Below, piece after piece: positions 55,102 through 63,477 of a stretch of 64,000 bases of DNA; positions within the stretch are counted from its first letter, which is position 1; every line of letters begins with the position of its first letter. This stretch comes from GCA-2720975 sp964469565 (lineage in GTDB: Bacteria; Planctomycetota; UBA1135; GCA-002686595): contig CAYXZD010000006.1 of the NCBI GenBank assembly GCA_964469565.1, positions 128,161 through 192,160 of the forward strand, written 5' to 3'. The notes under the pieces were generated by a model. It saw only the letters and a list, made by a program, of their open reading frames with translations, was not told where the DNA came from and made no database searches. Position numbers and translations under genes: made by a program.

Positions 55102-56156
55102 CACAAGCGCCCATGACCTCCAGCTCCCCCCCCACTTCCCCCTCCGTCCAAGGTCCCAAACGCATGGGCATCCCCGGTCGCCTAGGCCTTGTGGCCCTAG
55201 GCCTGATCCTGTCCCTCGGCCTTGTGGAAATCGGGCTTCGGGTAGCCGGGATGGAGTTCCACATGCACCCAGTCAAACTGGAGTTTGGTTACCCCGATCC
55301 CCAGGTCATGGAGGATTACTTCAGCCCCCACCCCCAATACCTCTGGGCTCCCAAGGGCTACGCCGATCGCGCAGCCCAAGCCCGCGACCAAGCCCCCTAC
55401 TTGGTGTTTTCAGGATGCTCCTGCACGGCCTGGGGCCGCTTTGCTCAACCCCTGGCCAAACGCGTCAAGAAACACCCCGGCGCTGAGCCGCTCAACTTCA
55501 TCAACATGGCCTGCGCCGGCTGGTCGAGTTTTTCAGGTCTGCAGCAGATGAAGCACGACATCATCGACGTCGCACCCAAAGTCATGACGATCTACTTCGG
55601 GTGGAACGATCACTGGGTGGGATACGGGGTCAATGACAAGACAGCAGGCAAGCTAGCCTCTTCATCCCTGCTCCAAAACCAGGACCTGCGCATCGTTCAG
55701 CTACTCACGCGCCTCAGGGTCTCCAAGGAGCGACAAGTCGCCGACGACGGTCAGCGTCCCATTCGAGTCAGCTTGGCAGACTTCCGGTCCAACATTGAAG
55801 AGATGGTCGACCTGGCCCACGCCAACAAGATTCAACCCGTTCTCATGACCGCTCCCACATCTCACCAAATCGGACACGAACCCGAGTACCTGCGTGGGCG
55901 CTGGATCGAGAACCTCGACGAGCTTGTGCCCCTGCACCAAAGCTATGTGGATGTGGTCCGAGAGATCGCCGCCGAAAAACAGGTTGTCCTGTGCGACCTT
56001 GCGAACATTTTCGAGCAGTTTCCGCGCGAGGAGTTAGACACGTATCTCATGAAGGACGGCATTCACTTTACCCCCGAGGGGGGCAAGAAAGTCGGAGCCT
56101 TGCTGTTTGAGTGTCTGCGGGACAATGAGCTCTTACCCATGGCCCAGGACTCCTAG
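55095..56156 (+). CDS. Membrane-anchored SGNH/GDSL-family hydrolase
   Basis: 353 aa. One N-terminal transmembrane helix (LGLVALGLILSLGLVEIGLR) anchors an SGNH domain. Block I reads YLVFSGCSCTAWG: the Ser of G-x-S is kept but Asp of the usual GDS is replaced by Cys. Block II reads INMACAGWSS, block III contains FGWNDHW (Gly-x-Asn-Asp) and block V DGIHFTPEGG (Asp-x-x-His). The fold and most catalytic residues are therefore present. Family members are esterases or O-acetyl hydrolases. The ATG at 55095 overlaps the preceding stop; a second ATG lies 18 bases on. Confidence 0.8.
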   Translation: MVTQAPMTSSSPPTSPSVQGPKRMGIPGRLGLVALGLILSLGLVEIGLRVAGMEFHMHPVKLEFGYPDPQVMEDYFSPHPQYLWAPKGYADRAAQARDQAPYLVFSGCSCTAWGRFAQPLAKRVKKHPGAEPLNFINMACAGWSSFSGLQQMKHDIIDVAPKVMTIYFGWNDHWVGYGVNDKTAGKLASSSLLQNQDLRIVQLLTRLRVSKERQVADDGQRPIRVSLADFRSNIEEMVDLAHANKIQPVLMTAPTSHQIGHEPEYLRGRWIENLDELVPLHQSYVDVVREIAAEKQVVLCDLANIFEQFPREELDTYLMKDGIHFTPEGGKKVGALLFECLRDNELLPMAQDS

Positions 56157-57644
56157 CTACTCATCCTCGAGGCCTTGGTTTTCCGGGGCCAGATCATCCT
56201 GCTCGTCGCCGCCAAGGTAGCCGATGGCTTCCAACTGAGCGGCTGCGGCCTCGCTCAACTCGCCATCGAGGAGCACAGGGGCCGACCGCGGAAACTGCCT
56301 CTCCCAGTCGTCCAAATAGGAACGCATGTCGCGCACCCGCTTGCGCTGCTTACCCGAGGCATCGGTCCGTTGGCCGTTGGGCGGGGATCCGAGGGCCTGC
56401 AGTTCATGGCGTGGGAGGCCGGGGTGTTTCACACGGTTACTGATGTATTGCCATTCCTGCCCCTGGGCAGCGAGCTTGTTGGCGCCTCTGAAGAAGGTCT
56501 CCGTCACAATAAACTCCGGCGCCGCGGAGCTGGGGTTCCGCCCAAAGAGCAGCGGCCAAGCGGAACGGCCGATGGCTGCCGCGGCCGGGGCCTGCCCTAA
56601 CCCTTCCAAGACTGTGGGGAGGACGTCGAGCAGGCGCAGAGGATTCCCTATACGCCGTGTGCTAGGCGCTCCGGGTGCACCGGATGACCAAGCGGGGTGG
56701 AAAAGTAGCCAAGGGACGTGCGTGCTGGACTCATACAGGAGCGAGCCGTGACCCGCTGAGCGCACCACGCCGGGGTGGTCAGCCAGGCCCTCTCCATGGT
56801 CACTCAATACAACAAAGAGCGTGTTGTCCCACCCAGGCAGGGCACTGACCGCTTGCACAAACTCTTCCACATCGTCGGTGACTTGGCGTACGGCACGCAG
56901 GTAACCCGGATGCTCGCTGCCCTCGAACAGGTCCGTATAGTCAGGGCGTAGGTAGATGGGTTTTTTATGTTCGTGAACTTCCATCAAGTTGACCTGGATG
57001 AAAGCCGGTCGGGTGCCGTTCATGTGCTGAGCGAATCGGAGGCATTCATCGAGCACCTCCGGTGACGACCGCAAGGGAGCCTTCAAGTACGAGGTGGTTC
57101 CCTCGGGCACCCCATCGCCGGGCATGTGAAACACCACCGAACTATCCGCATACTCCTCGAAGCCCTGATCAAAATTGTAGCGACTGTTCAAGTTGGGATT
57201 GGCCGTCACCCCAAAGGTCGCGTACCCGGCCTCTTGTAGAATCTCAGCGAGGGTCTCAGCCTCATCTGGCACGCGCTGGCCGTCCTCTAAATAAAGGCCA
57301 AGGCTGCGCGGGTAGCGCGAAGTCAACAGTGACCCCACCGAGGGCAGAGTCCAACTCGACTGAGCCGTCACCCTGTCGAACTGAACGCCCCCTTCGGCCA
57401 ATCGTGTCCACGCCGGTGATGTGTCTTGCTCGCACCCGTAACTGGTCAGGCGATCGGCCCGCAGGGTGTCGATGATGATCATGACCAGATTGGTCGGACG
57501 CTCAGGAGTGACCTCCATCGAGCATCCAACTGAAAGCAGAGCCACCGCCAAAGGTGCCCCCAACATCCAGCGCGTGTTCGCTTGGCCTGCAATCGTCCGC
57601 GAGCCATTCGACGTTGCTCGCGGCCAGCCGCCCGATCCGATCAT
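56157..57644 (-). CDS. Sulfatase-superfamily lipoprotein without catalytic Cys
   Basis: 495 aa predicted lipoprotein (LALLSVGC lipobox near residue 41). The alkaline-phosphatase/sulfatase fold is seen in NLVMIIIDTLRADRLTSYGC (metal Asp), QSSWTLPSVGSLLTSRYP, NPNLNSRYNFDQGFEEY, LFVVLSDHGEGLADH and GHGSLLYESSTHVPWLLF. The nucleophile position reads S-W-T-L-P-S, with Thr or Ser in place of the sulfatase Cys. It may therefore be a phosphatase or phosphoester transferase, not a sulfatase. It ends GYLGGDEQDD, a common tail in these proteins. Its start overlaps the end of the GT-C gene by 4 bases. Confidence 0.8.
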   Translation of the reverse strand: MIGSGGWPRATSNGSRTIAGQANTRWMLGAPLAVALLSVGCSMEVTPERPTNLVMIIIDTLRADRLTSYGCEQDTSPAWTRLAEGGVQFDRVTAQSSWTLPSVGSLLTSRYPRSLGLYLEDGQRVPDEAETLAEILQEAGYATFGVTANPNLNSRYNFDQGFEEYADSSVVFHMPGDGVPEGTTSYLKAPLRSSPEVLDECLRFAQHMNGTRPAFIQVNLMEVHEHKKPIYLRPDYTDLFEGSEHPGYLRAVRQVTDDVEEFVQAVSALPGWDNTLFVVLSDHGEGLADHPGVVRSAGHGSLLYESSTHVPWLLFHPAWSSGAPGAPSTRRIGNPLRLLDVLPTVLEGLGQAPAAAAIGRSAWPLLFGRNPSSAAPEFIVTETFFRGANKLAAQGQEWQYISNRVKHPGLPRHELQALGSPPNGQRTDASGKQRKRVRDMRSYLDDWERQFPRSAPVLLDGELSEAAAAQLEAIGYLGGDEQDDLAPENQGLEDE

Positions 57645-59212
57645 GGCATCACCCCAGCTCGCACAAACATGTTGAGGAATCCTGATCGCCCCGTTAGGGG
57701 CAAGCTATAGGGCTTGTACTCAGCATAGAATTCCGGAGCATGTGCGATCTCGATCTCGCTAATGCTGAACGCCTGCTTGCGAGCCAGATTCTTCCAGTTC
57801 TTGTTCTGGTCGAGGCGCTTGGGAGTGGCCATTAGGCGCAGGAACAGAATCACCTCCGGCGCACGTCCAAGAACGTAATGACCATCACCCTTCAGGTGCC
57901 CCTCAAGGTCGCCCGACATTTCTGGCTTGGCGTCGACCTGTGCAATATGGCGATCACTCAAGCCCATCATGTCGATACAACGCCGTTTGGAGAAGAAAGG
58001 CACCCGTCCTGCGGCGGTGGCTGCAATCCATGCATCCTCCGGCAGACATTCGTTGAGTTGCTTGCCCACCGCGACAAGATCGGCATGCCGGTCCACTTGG
58101 TCGGGCCAGAAGTCGGCATGGCTCTGTGCGAGTCCCGCGCTTGCCACGAGTAGCAGGACAAACACCCCCTTGATGCGTCCTCGGGTCTTGGCTGTGGACG
58201 CGTAGGTGTGGGCCCACGAAAACGAGGCGCCGGCCAGTGCGCTCCAAAGAGGAAAGATGGGTAGCAGGAAGCGGAAGGTCGGCATGTAGTCGCCGCCCAC
58301 ATAGATCACGTAGGATGCAAACAGGGTCGTAACCCAAAGGACCGTGAAGGTCTTAGATCGATTGGGGGAGAGTAACCCCAAGAAATAGGGGGCGATGATC
58401 AGCGGCAACCCGAAGCTAAACATGGCGCGGCCAACGTAGCGCAGGCCCTCAAGTTGAATGGTGAGATCTGAGGCCACCTTTGCGTGAAATGTGTTGGGCA
58501 CCCAAGCCTCGTACGTTGCGTGCCGCCACAAGGCGTGAGTCCCGACAACAAGAATGAAAGGCAGTCCTCGCTGCAAGGCGCCCTGTAGCCACTCGCGCAA
58601 GGACAAACGCTGAATTCGAGAACGGGCCGCATCGGCCAATTCAAGCAACCCAAAGACCATGACGCCCTCGGGTCGGGTCAATGCAGCGGCGGCCCACAGG
58701 AATCCCGACCCCACATTCGCGGCCGTGGAGCGACTCGGGCCATGCATGCGAGGCAAGAGAGCCGCGACCAGCAGGACCGTGAACATCGACGTCTCCAGCC
58801 CCCCAGTGGCATGAACGCGCAGGGTCGGCTGCAAGGCAAACAAGACCATGGCAGCGGCGGCAAACACAGGCTTGGCCCCAAGCGCCCGTGCGAGCAATCC
58901 ACACAGTACCGTGGCGAGCAAGGTGAAAAACAGGCCGAGCCAGGGGCCCAGCACTTCGGGATCAAGCCCAAGCTGCATGCCGCCAGCAATCAGCACCGTC
59001 CACAAAAAGTTGGTGTAGCCCTCAACAGGTTCCTCCCCCACGTTGAAGACAAGGCCATGGCCCTGCACGAAGTGCTCGGCATAGCGATAGGTGATGTAGG
59101 CATCGTCTTGGGGCGCGTCGGTACCCAACAGGGGGATGACAAGCGCGAGAACGAGGGCCAAAGCGACCAAGAACCGGGGGGATGAGCGCGAATGCAGTTG
59201 GGGAGGACCCAT
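57641..59212 (-). CDS. GT-C membrane glycosyltransferase, AftB-like
   Basis: 523 aa with about 10-12 membrane helices. The first loop has the metal- and lipid-sugar-binding motif DAPQDDAYITYRYAEHFVQGHG followed by EGYTNFLW, the layout of AftB-type (GT89-like) GT-C enzymes that use polyprenyl-phosphate sugars. RPEGVMVF and YVGGDYMPTFRFLLP are also shared with the protein at 61856. It would transfer a sugar to a surface polymer or protein; donor and acceptor are not known. The downstream sulfatase-like lipoprotein gene is coupled (ATGA). Confidence 0.8.
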   Translation of the reverse strand: MGPPQLHSRSSPRFLVALALVLALVIPLLGTDAPQDDAYITYRYAEHFVQGHGLVFNVGEEPVEGYTNFLWTVLIAGGMQLGLDPEVLGPWLGLFFTLLATVLCGLLARALGAKPVFAAAAMVLFALQPTLRVHATGGLETSMFTVLLVAALLPRMHGPSRSTAANVGSGFLWAAAALTRPEGVMVFGLLELADAARSRIQRLSLREWLQGALQRGLPFILVVGTHALWRHATYEAWVPNTFHAKVASDLTIQLEGLRYVGRAMFSFGLPLIIAPYFLGLLSPNRSKTFTVLWVTTLFASYVIYVGGDYMPTFRFLLPIFPLWSALAGASFSWAHTYASTAKTRGRIKGVFVLLLVASAGLAQSHADFWPDQVDRHADLVAVGKQLNECLPEDAWIAATAAGRVPFFSKRRCIDMMGLSDRHIAQVDAKPEMSGDLEGHLKGDGHYVLGRAPEVILFLRLMATPKRLDQNKNWKNLARKQAFSISEIEIAHAPEFYAEYKPYSLPLTGRSGFLNMFVRAGVMP

Positions 59213-59274
59213 GGGGACAGGGTAGCGGGTGCATGCGGCAAAGGGAATGAATGCCTAGGGGGTGAACACGGACG

Positions 59275-59401
59275 TACGGAGTCGCACACCCGTTCGACGC
59301 TGTCCGGTCACCAGGTACCCGGTGGAGTGACATCTGGGGCTGAGATTCGCTCACCTGGTAAGGAGTGAACCCGAAGCGGCGGACAGGCGCGTGACTCCGT
59401 A
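59275..59401. repeat. Nested inverted repeats, possible structured RNA or MITE
   Basis: Three inverted pairs lie in strictly nested order: TACGGAGTC (59275-59283) with GACTCCGTA (59393-59401); CTGTCCG (59300-59306) with CGGACAG (59380-59386); ACCAGGT (59310-59316) with ACCTGGT (59353-59359). They can form one long interrupted hairpin of about 127 nt. It sits between two minus-strand genes, so it is either the leader of the GT-C/sulfatase-like operon, the 3' end of the FG-GAP remnant, or a small mobile element. Confidence 0.6.
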
Positions 59402-59428
59402 TCTCCCGCAGCCTTCAATCCCGGGCAA

Positions 59429-60232
59429 TCACTCGAAATCAACCCGCAAGGCCGGCGTAAACGTGGACCGATCCGCGGAAAGGTGATCCCGGTACCAGCC
59501 TTGGAAATACCCAGTTGAGCCGGCGAGGATGCTGGGCCGTGCGCCCAGGGGCAGGGATTCGGTGTCCACCCGGTACTTGAGCCGCCCCTTTTTCTTGGTC
59601 GAGCCGAGGCTGTCGCGGAAGTACCCGACTTGGCCGCCTAGGCACAGGTTGGTCTGACTACCAGCGGCCATGGGAATGACGACTGCATCCCGCGCCACCA
59701 TGAACAGACCGAATTCACCCGGCGGGAGATCCTGAGCGAACAGCTCCAAGTCACCGGCTCGGGCCGCGAGAGAGCCGCTGGCCGTGAGCGTGGCCCAGAT
59801 CCCTGTCGAGTTCACATCGCCAGCGCAAGAGCTACTGCCAACCGTGCGATCAAGAACGTAGGCCGATCCCGTGTCGAAGGCCTTGTCGTATGGATCATCC
59901 GCAAACGCGCCGACGAGAATCTGGCTCTTGCTGATCGCTACGGAACAGCCGCCCCCTATGAATTCGGTATCCTTCGAGGGAACGAGCCGGTCTTCCTCCA
60001 CCCAGACGCCATCTTTGCGTCCGAAGACATAGGCACGTCCAGTCTTATTGAATCCTTTCACACCGCTACTAGCTCCTACAACCAGGGTGTCGCCCTCCAA
60101 GTCCACAGAGACACCAAAATTATCGTTGGATGTTGCCGCGCCTCCCATGAGCTCTTGCTGGAGGGGGCATCCCAGGTCCGCCCCAGCGGTAGGCTTCAGA
60201 AGCCGGCCCACAAGCGCAGGGTGAGAAGTCAA
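59429..60232 (-). pseudogene. 5'-truncated FG-GAP protein remnant with WYRD-type C-terminal domain
   Basis: About 267 codons. Two FG-GAP units remain (NDNFGVSVDLEGDTLVVGASSG...GRAYVF; CSVAISKSQILVGAF...GSAYVL), then a roughly 110-residue C-terminal domain (PPGEFGLFMVARDAVVIPM, CLGGQVGYFRD, GYFQGWYRDH) shared with the broken gene at 30601-32019. No signal peptide is present, an in-frame TAG lies just upstream, and the first candidate ATG is at 60148. FG-GAP proteins of this type normally have a signal and several more repeats, so the 5' part is probably lost. Confidence 0.6.
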
Positions 60233-60292
60233 GCCTCCCTATCCCGATGTGGACCTGGTACTTTTCGTTGGCAAAAGAGACGACGGGGGTCT

Positions 60293-60320
60293 GACGCCGT
60301 ATGTCCGACGCCGTATGTCC
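60293..60320. repeat. 14-bp direct tandem duplication
   Basis: GACGCCGTATGTCC occurs twice in perfect tandem in the gap between the FG-GAP remnant and the arylsulfotransferase-like gene. I see no gene in this gap (60233-60463); the rest of it shows nothing I can name. Confidence 0.85.
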
Positions 60321-60463
60321 TGGGAGGAGAAGGGGGACACGGCGCAGCCTCGATAGATATCCAAAGTCCGACTTCTTCGACTGAACTCTTCTACTGGCAT
60401 GGCGCCAAACAGGGTAGCCTTGAGCCTGTGTCCAACTCTCACTCACGCACCAGTCGCGCCCCG

Positions 60464-61768
60464 ATGGTCCGCGGCCTTTGCCTCGCGCTGTTTTTGAGCG
60501 CCTGTGGCAAGCAAGCCAACCCAAACGATCAAAGACCTGTCAGCCCAACGCGCGGCGGACCGGCGCAGGGGCGCTGGCATAAGTTTCGCACCCATCGCTT
60601 CGACGATGGCTTGACGGACGAACAGCGCGCTGAAATTGCTGCGCTGGAGGGCATGGGCTACGCAAGCGGCAAGCACACCAATGACATCCCGCGCGGCGTC
60701 ACGCGCTACGAACAAGCCCTTTGTGAGAACGGCCTCAACTTGCTCAACAGTGCCCACGCGGCTCAGTTGCAACTGATCGACATGCGCGGAAAGGTGCTGC
60801 ACACCTGGGCCTATGCTTTCTCCGATGCTTGGCCCGACTTCCCCGGTGAACACAACCACCGCTCCTTCTGGCGCCGCACTCACCTGTTCGACAATGGTGA
60901 CTTGCTGGCGATCTACGAAGGATTAGGGATCATCAAGATTGACAAGGATTCCAACCTGCTCTGGGCCAACAGCATTCGCGCCCATCATGATATGGCGCCC
61001 TTAGAAAACGGGCAGGTCTGGGTGCTTTCGCGCGAGGCCCACATCGTGGAGCGCATTCACAAGCGCAAGCCCGTGCTGGAGGACTTCCTTTCGTTGCTCG
61101 ACGACAAGGGCCAGGAGATCAAACGCATCTCGGTCCTGAAGGCACTTGAAGGTTCTGAGTATCGCCACCTTTGGAACGGCAAGCATTGGCGCGGGGGTGA
61201 TTTGCTGCACACAAATGCAGTCGAGCGACTCGACGGCAGCCTCGCCAAGATCAACCCAGCCTTCGCCGCAGGCAACCTGCTCTTGTCCATGCGGCTCTCG
61301 CACATGATCGCAGTGGTTGACCCTAAGACCGAGACCATCGTCTGGGCCAACACCGGATCCTATCGCGCCCAACACGACCCGACGGTGCTGGCCAGCGGCA
61401 GGATCTTGGTGTTCGACAACAACCCGGCACGCGAATCATCCGCCATTCTAGAAATCGATCCGCGCGATGGCGCCGAGACTGTCGCCTACAGCGGACCAGA
61501 AAGCGACCCGTTCTATTCGGAGACCTGTGGCCTCGCCCAACGCTTGCCCGCTGGCAATACACTCATTACCGAGTCCGATTTTGGCCGTGCTTTTGAAGTC
61601 ACGCCCCAGGGTAAGACCGTTTGGGAGTTCTACAGCCCCTTCAGCGCAGGCGAGAGCGACGAGTACATTGCGACGATGATGGAAATGGTGCGCTTGCCCG
61701 ACGCGGCGCATCCAAAGTGGCTGAAGACACAGAACCAGGCGCCAGCCACAGGCTCAAACGACCGATAG
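60464..61768 (+). CDS. Arylsulfotransferase-like lipoprotein
   Basis: 434 aa. The ATG at 60464 gives MVRGLCLALFLSACGKQ, a signal peptide with lipobox LSAC. The rest is a six-bladed-propeller-like chain typical of the arylsulfotransferase (ASST) superfamily: LQLIDMRGKVLHTW, IIKIDKDSNLLWANSIRAHHDMAPLENGQVWVLSRE, LLHTNAVERLDG, IVWANTGSYRAQHDPTVLASGRILVFDNN, LEIDPRDG and AFEVTPQGKTVWEF. Paired His residues (AHHD, HTN, QHD) fit ASST active-site positions. It might move sulfate between phenolic groups, but many ASST-like proteins are uncharacterised. It precedes a GT-C gene by about 90 bases. Confidence 0.8.
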   Translation: MVRGLCLALFLSACGKQANPNDQRPVSPTRGGPAQGRWHKFRTHRFDDGLTDEQRAEIAALEGMGYASGKHTNDIPRGVTRYEQALCENGLNLLNSAHAAQLQLIDMRGKVLHTWAYAFSDAWPDFPGEHNHRSFWRRTHLFDNGDLLAIYEGLGIIKIDKDSNLLWANSIRAHHDMAPLENGQVWVLSREAHIVERIHKRKPVLEDFLSLLDDKGQEIKRISVLKALEGSEYRHLWNGKHWRGGDLLHTNAVERLDGSLAKINPAFAAGNLLLSMRLSHMIAVVDPKTETIVWANTGSYRAQHDPTVLASGRILVFDNNPARESSAILEIDPRDGAETVAYSGPESDPFYSETCGLAQRLPAGNTLITESDFGRAFEVTPQGKTVWEFYSPFSAGESDEYIATMMEMVRLPDAAHPKWLKTQNQAPATGSNDR

Positions 61769-61795
61769 GAGAAGCAGCGCACCCCCCACCCCAAC

Positions 61796-61867
61796 GCGTC
61801 CTCCTCTGCGTCCTCCCCTGCGTCCTCCTCTGCGTCCTCCTCTGCGTCCACCCCCGTGTCCTCCCTG
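61796..61867 (+). repeat. 12-bp tandem repeats before and into the GT-C gene
   Basis: Five copies of GCGTCCTCCTCT-type units and a sixth degenerate one that contains the GTG start at 61856. The unit is in phase with the gene, and the repeat frame (A-S-S-S/P) stays open upstream to the preceding TAG with no start codon. Expansion or contraction would move the spacing of any upstream signal. Confidence 0.85.
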
Positions 61868-63421
61868 CCCCCAGATCCCGCTCACAAGTGCGCAGGCACC
61901 CCCGCGTGGTCTCACTTTGCGTTCCTCACCATCATGCTCGCTGCCGCGGGCGTGGCCTGGTTCGCACTGGGGCAAACCCAGTGGATTGACGACTCGTTCA
62001 TTTCCTTTCGATACTCGCGCCACCTGCTAGAAGGCCACGGGCTAGTCTACAACCCTGGCGAGGCCGTCGAAGGTTACACCAACTACCTTTGGTGCATCAC
62101 GATTTGGCTGGGCATGAAACTGGGCGCCGACCCGATTGCCTTCACGCAAGGACTCAGCTTGCTCATGCAAGCATTGACCTTGATGCTTGTGTACCGCTTG
62201 GGGTGCGCGTCCCTGGGCAGTGCGCGCAAGGCGCTGATCGCGCCCGCATTGCTGACCATGCAAATCGGTTTTTGCGCCTATCCCATGACGGGCATGGAGA
62301 GCACATCCTTTGCGTTCTTCGCCACGCTCTCGTTTTTCCTATTGCACACCGGCGCGCACTCCCACGGGCGCGGAAAGTGCCTGCTTGCGCTGAGCCTTTG
62401 CGCCCTTGCCCTGACGCGCTTCGATGGCTTCGTTCTAACAGGCATCGTGTTTTGCTTCCCATTGCTCGTCAAGCGTGACTGGCGCCGACTTGCAGCGCCG
62501 TTGATCGTGCTCGCCTTGACCTGGGCGGCTTACAACGCTTGGCGCGTGAGCACCTACCCCACGCTGCTGCCTAACTCATTCCACGCCAAGATTCACTTTA
62601 CTCCCTACCGCATCATTCAGGGCTTGAGTTATGTGTGGGAGTTCTTCGAACCGCGCGGCTTGATTCTGGCCTTAGGCCTGCTCCCCCTCGCCCTAGGACG
62701 CATCTCTAGCCTCGGACGCTACCTGTTCTGGGTAGTGGGTTTCCAACTCACCTACACCGCCATCGTAGGGGGCGATTGGATGCCCCACTCGCGCTTCATT
62801 TACCACGTACTGCCTTTGGTTCTGCTTCTTGTCCAAGAAGGCACATGGAATCTGTGGGGTTACATCGAGCCCAAACTCAGCTCAAGCGCCGGCCCCCGCA
62901 AGGGCGCAATGCTAGGCTTGTTGATGATCCTCATGGGCAGTTCAGCGCTGCCCTTTTACGAGGACATCCAAACGGCCCGCAAACCCGATCAGCAGTTCTT
63001 CGATCCCCACCAGGCGCGCGAAATCGGCGAGGCTCTCGACGACATCGTGCCACAAGGCTTACTGATTGCCATCGAGTGGGGCGGCATCATTCCGTTCTAC
63101 ACCCACCGAAATGTGCTCGACACCTTTGGTATCACGGATGTGGAAATCAGCCACAGCGACATCCACCGCACCATCTGGGGCCGCTGGGTGGATCACAAGT
63201 ACATCGCCAGCCGCAACCCCGACTTGGTGGTGTTCTGCGCACGGGTGTTTGAGAGTTCCAGTGCAGCGCTGCGCAGCACGCGCGGAAAGGGGCACTGCAA
63301 CTACAAGGATTTCTTGCAGCTCAACAATCCTAAACTTGGCTACAAGCTGCGCATTTTTGAACTGAGCCCTGGCCGCTTCTGGCCGGCCCTCGTCAAGATG
63401 GATGGGCCTCTAGCCAAGTAG
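61856..63421 (+). CDS. GT-C membrane glycosyltransferase, AftB-like, second copy
   Basis: 521 aa from the GTG at 61856; an ATG at 61934 just before the first membrane helix is equally possible. It is a paralogue of the protein at 57641: QWIDDSFISFRYSRHLLEGHG, YNPGEAVEGYTNYLW, LTRFDGFVL, LPNSFHAKIHF, YTAIVGGDWMPHSRFIYHVLP and the C-terminal soluble part WGGIIPFYTHRNVLDTFGITDVEI. About 10-12 membrane helices. It is probably a polyprenyl-phosphate-sugar-dependent transferase in envelope assembly. Confidence 0.8.
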   Translation: MSSLPPDPAHKCAGTPAWSHFAFLTIMLAAAGVAWFALGQTQWIDDSFISFRYSRHLLEGHGLVYNPGEAVEGYTNYLWCITIWLGMKLGADPIAFTQGLSLLMQALTLMLVYRLGCASLGSARKALIAPALLTMQIGFCAYPMTGMESTSFAFFATLSFFLLHTGAHSHGRGKCLLALSLCALALTRFDGFVLTGIVFCFPLLVKRDWRRLAAPLIVLALTWAAYNAWRVSTYPTLLPNSFHAKIHFTPYRIIQGLSYVWEFFEPRGLILALGLLPLALGRISSLGRYLFWVVGFQLTYTAIVGGDWMPHSRFIYHVLPLVLLLVQEGTWNLWGYIEPKLSSSAGPRKGAMLGLLMILMGSSALPFYEDIQTARKPDQQFFDPHQAREIGEALDDIVPQGLLIAIEWGGIIPFYTHRNVLDTFGITDVEISHSDIHRTIWGRWVDHKYIASRNPDLVVFCARVFESSSAALRSTRGKGHCNYKDFLQLNNPKLGYKLRIFELSPGRFWPALVKMDGPLAK

Positions 63422-63477
63422 TGTCCGCAGAACTTAGGCTGGGCCGTGTGCGCTTCCCTTCGAAGCCGAGTCCACCC

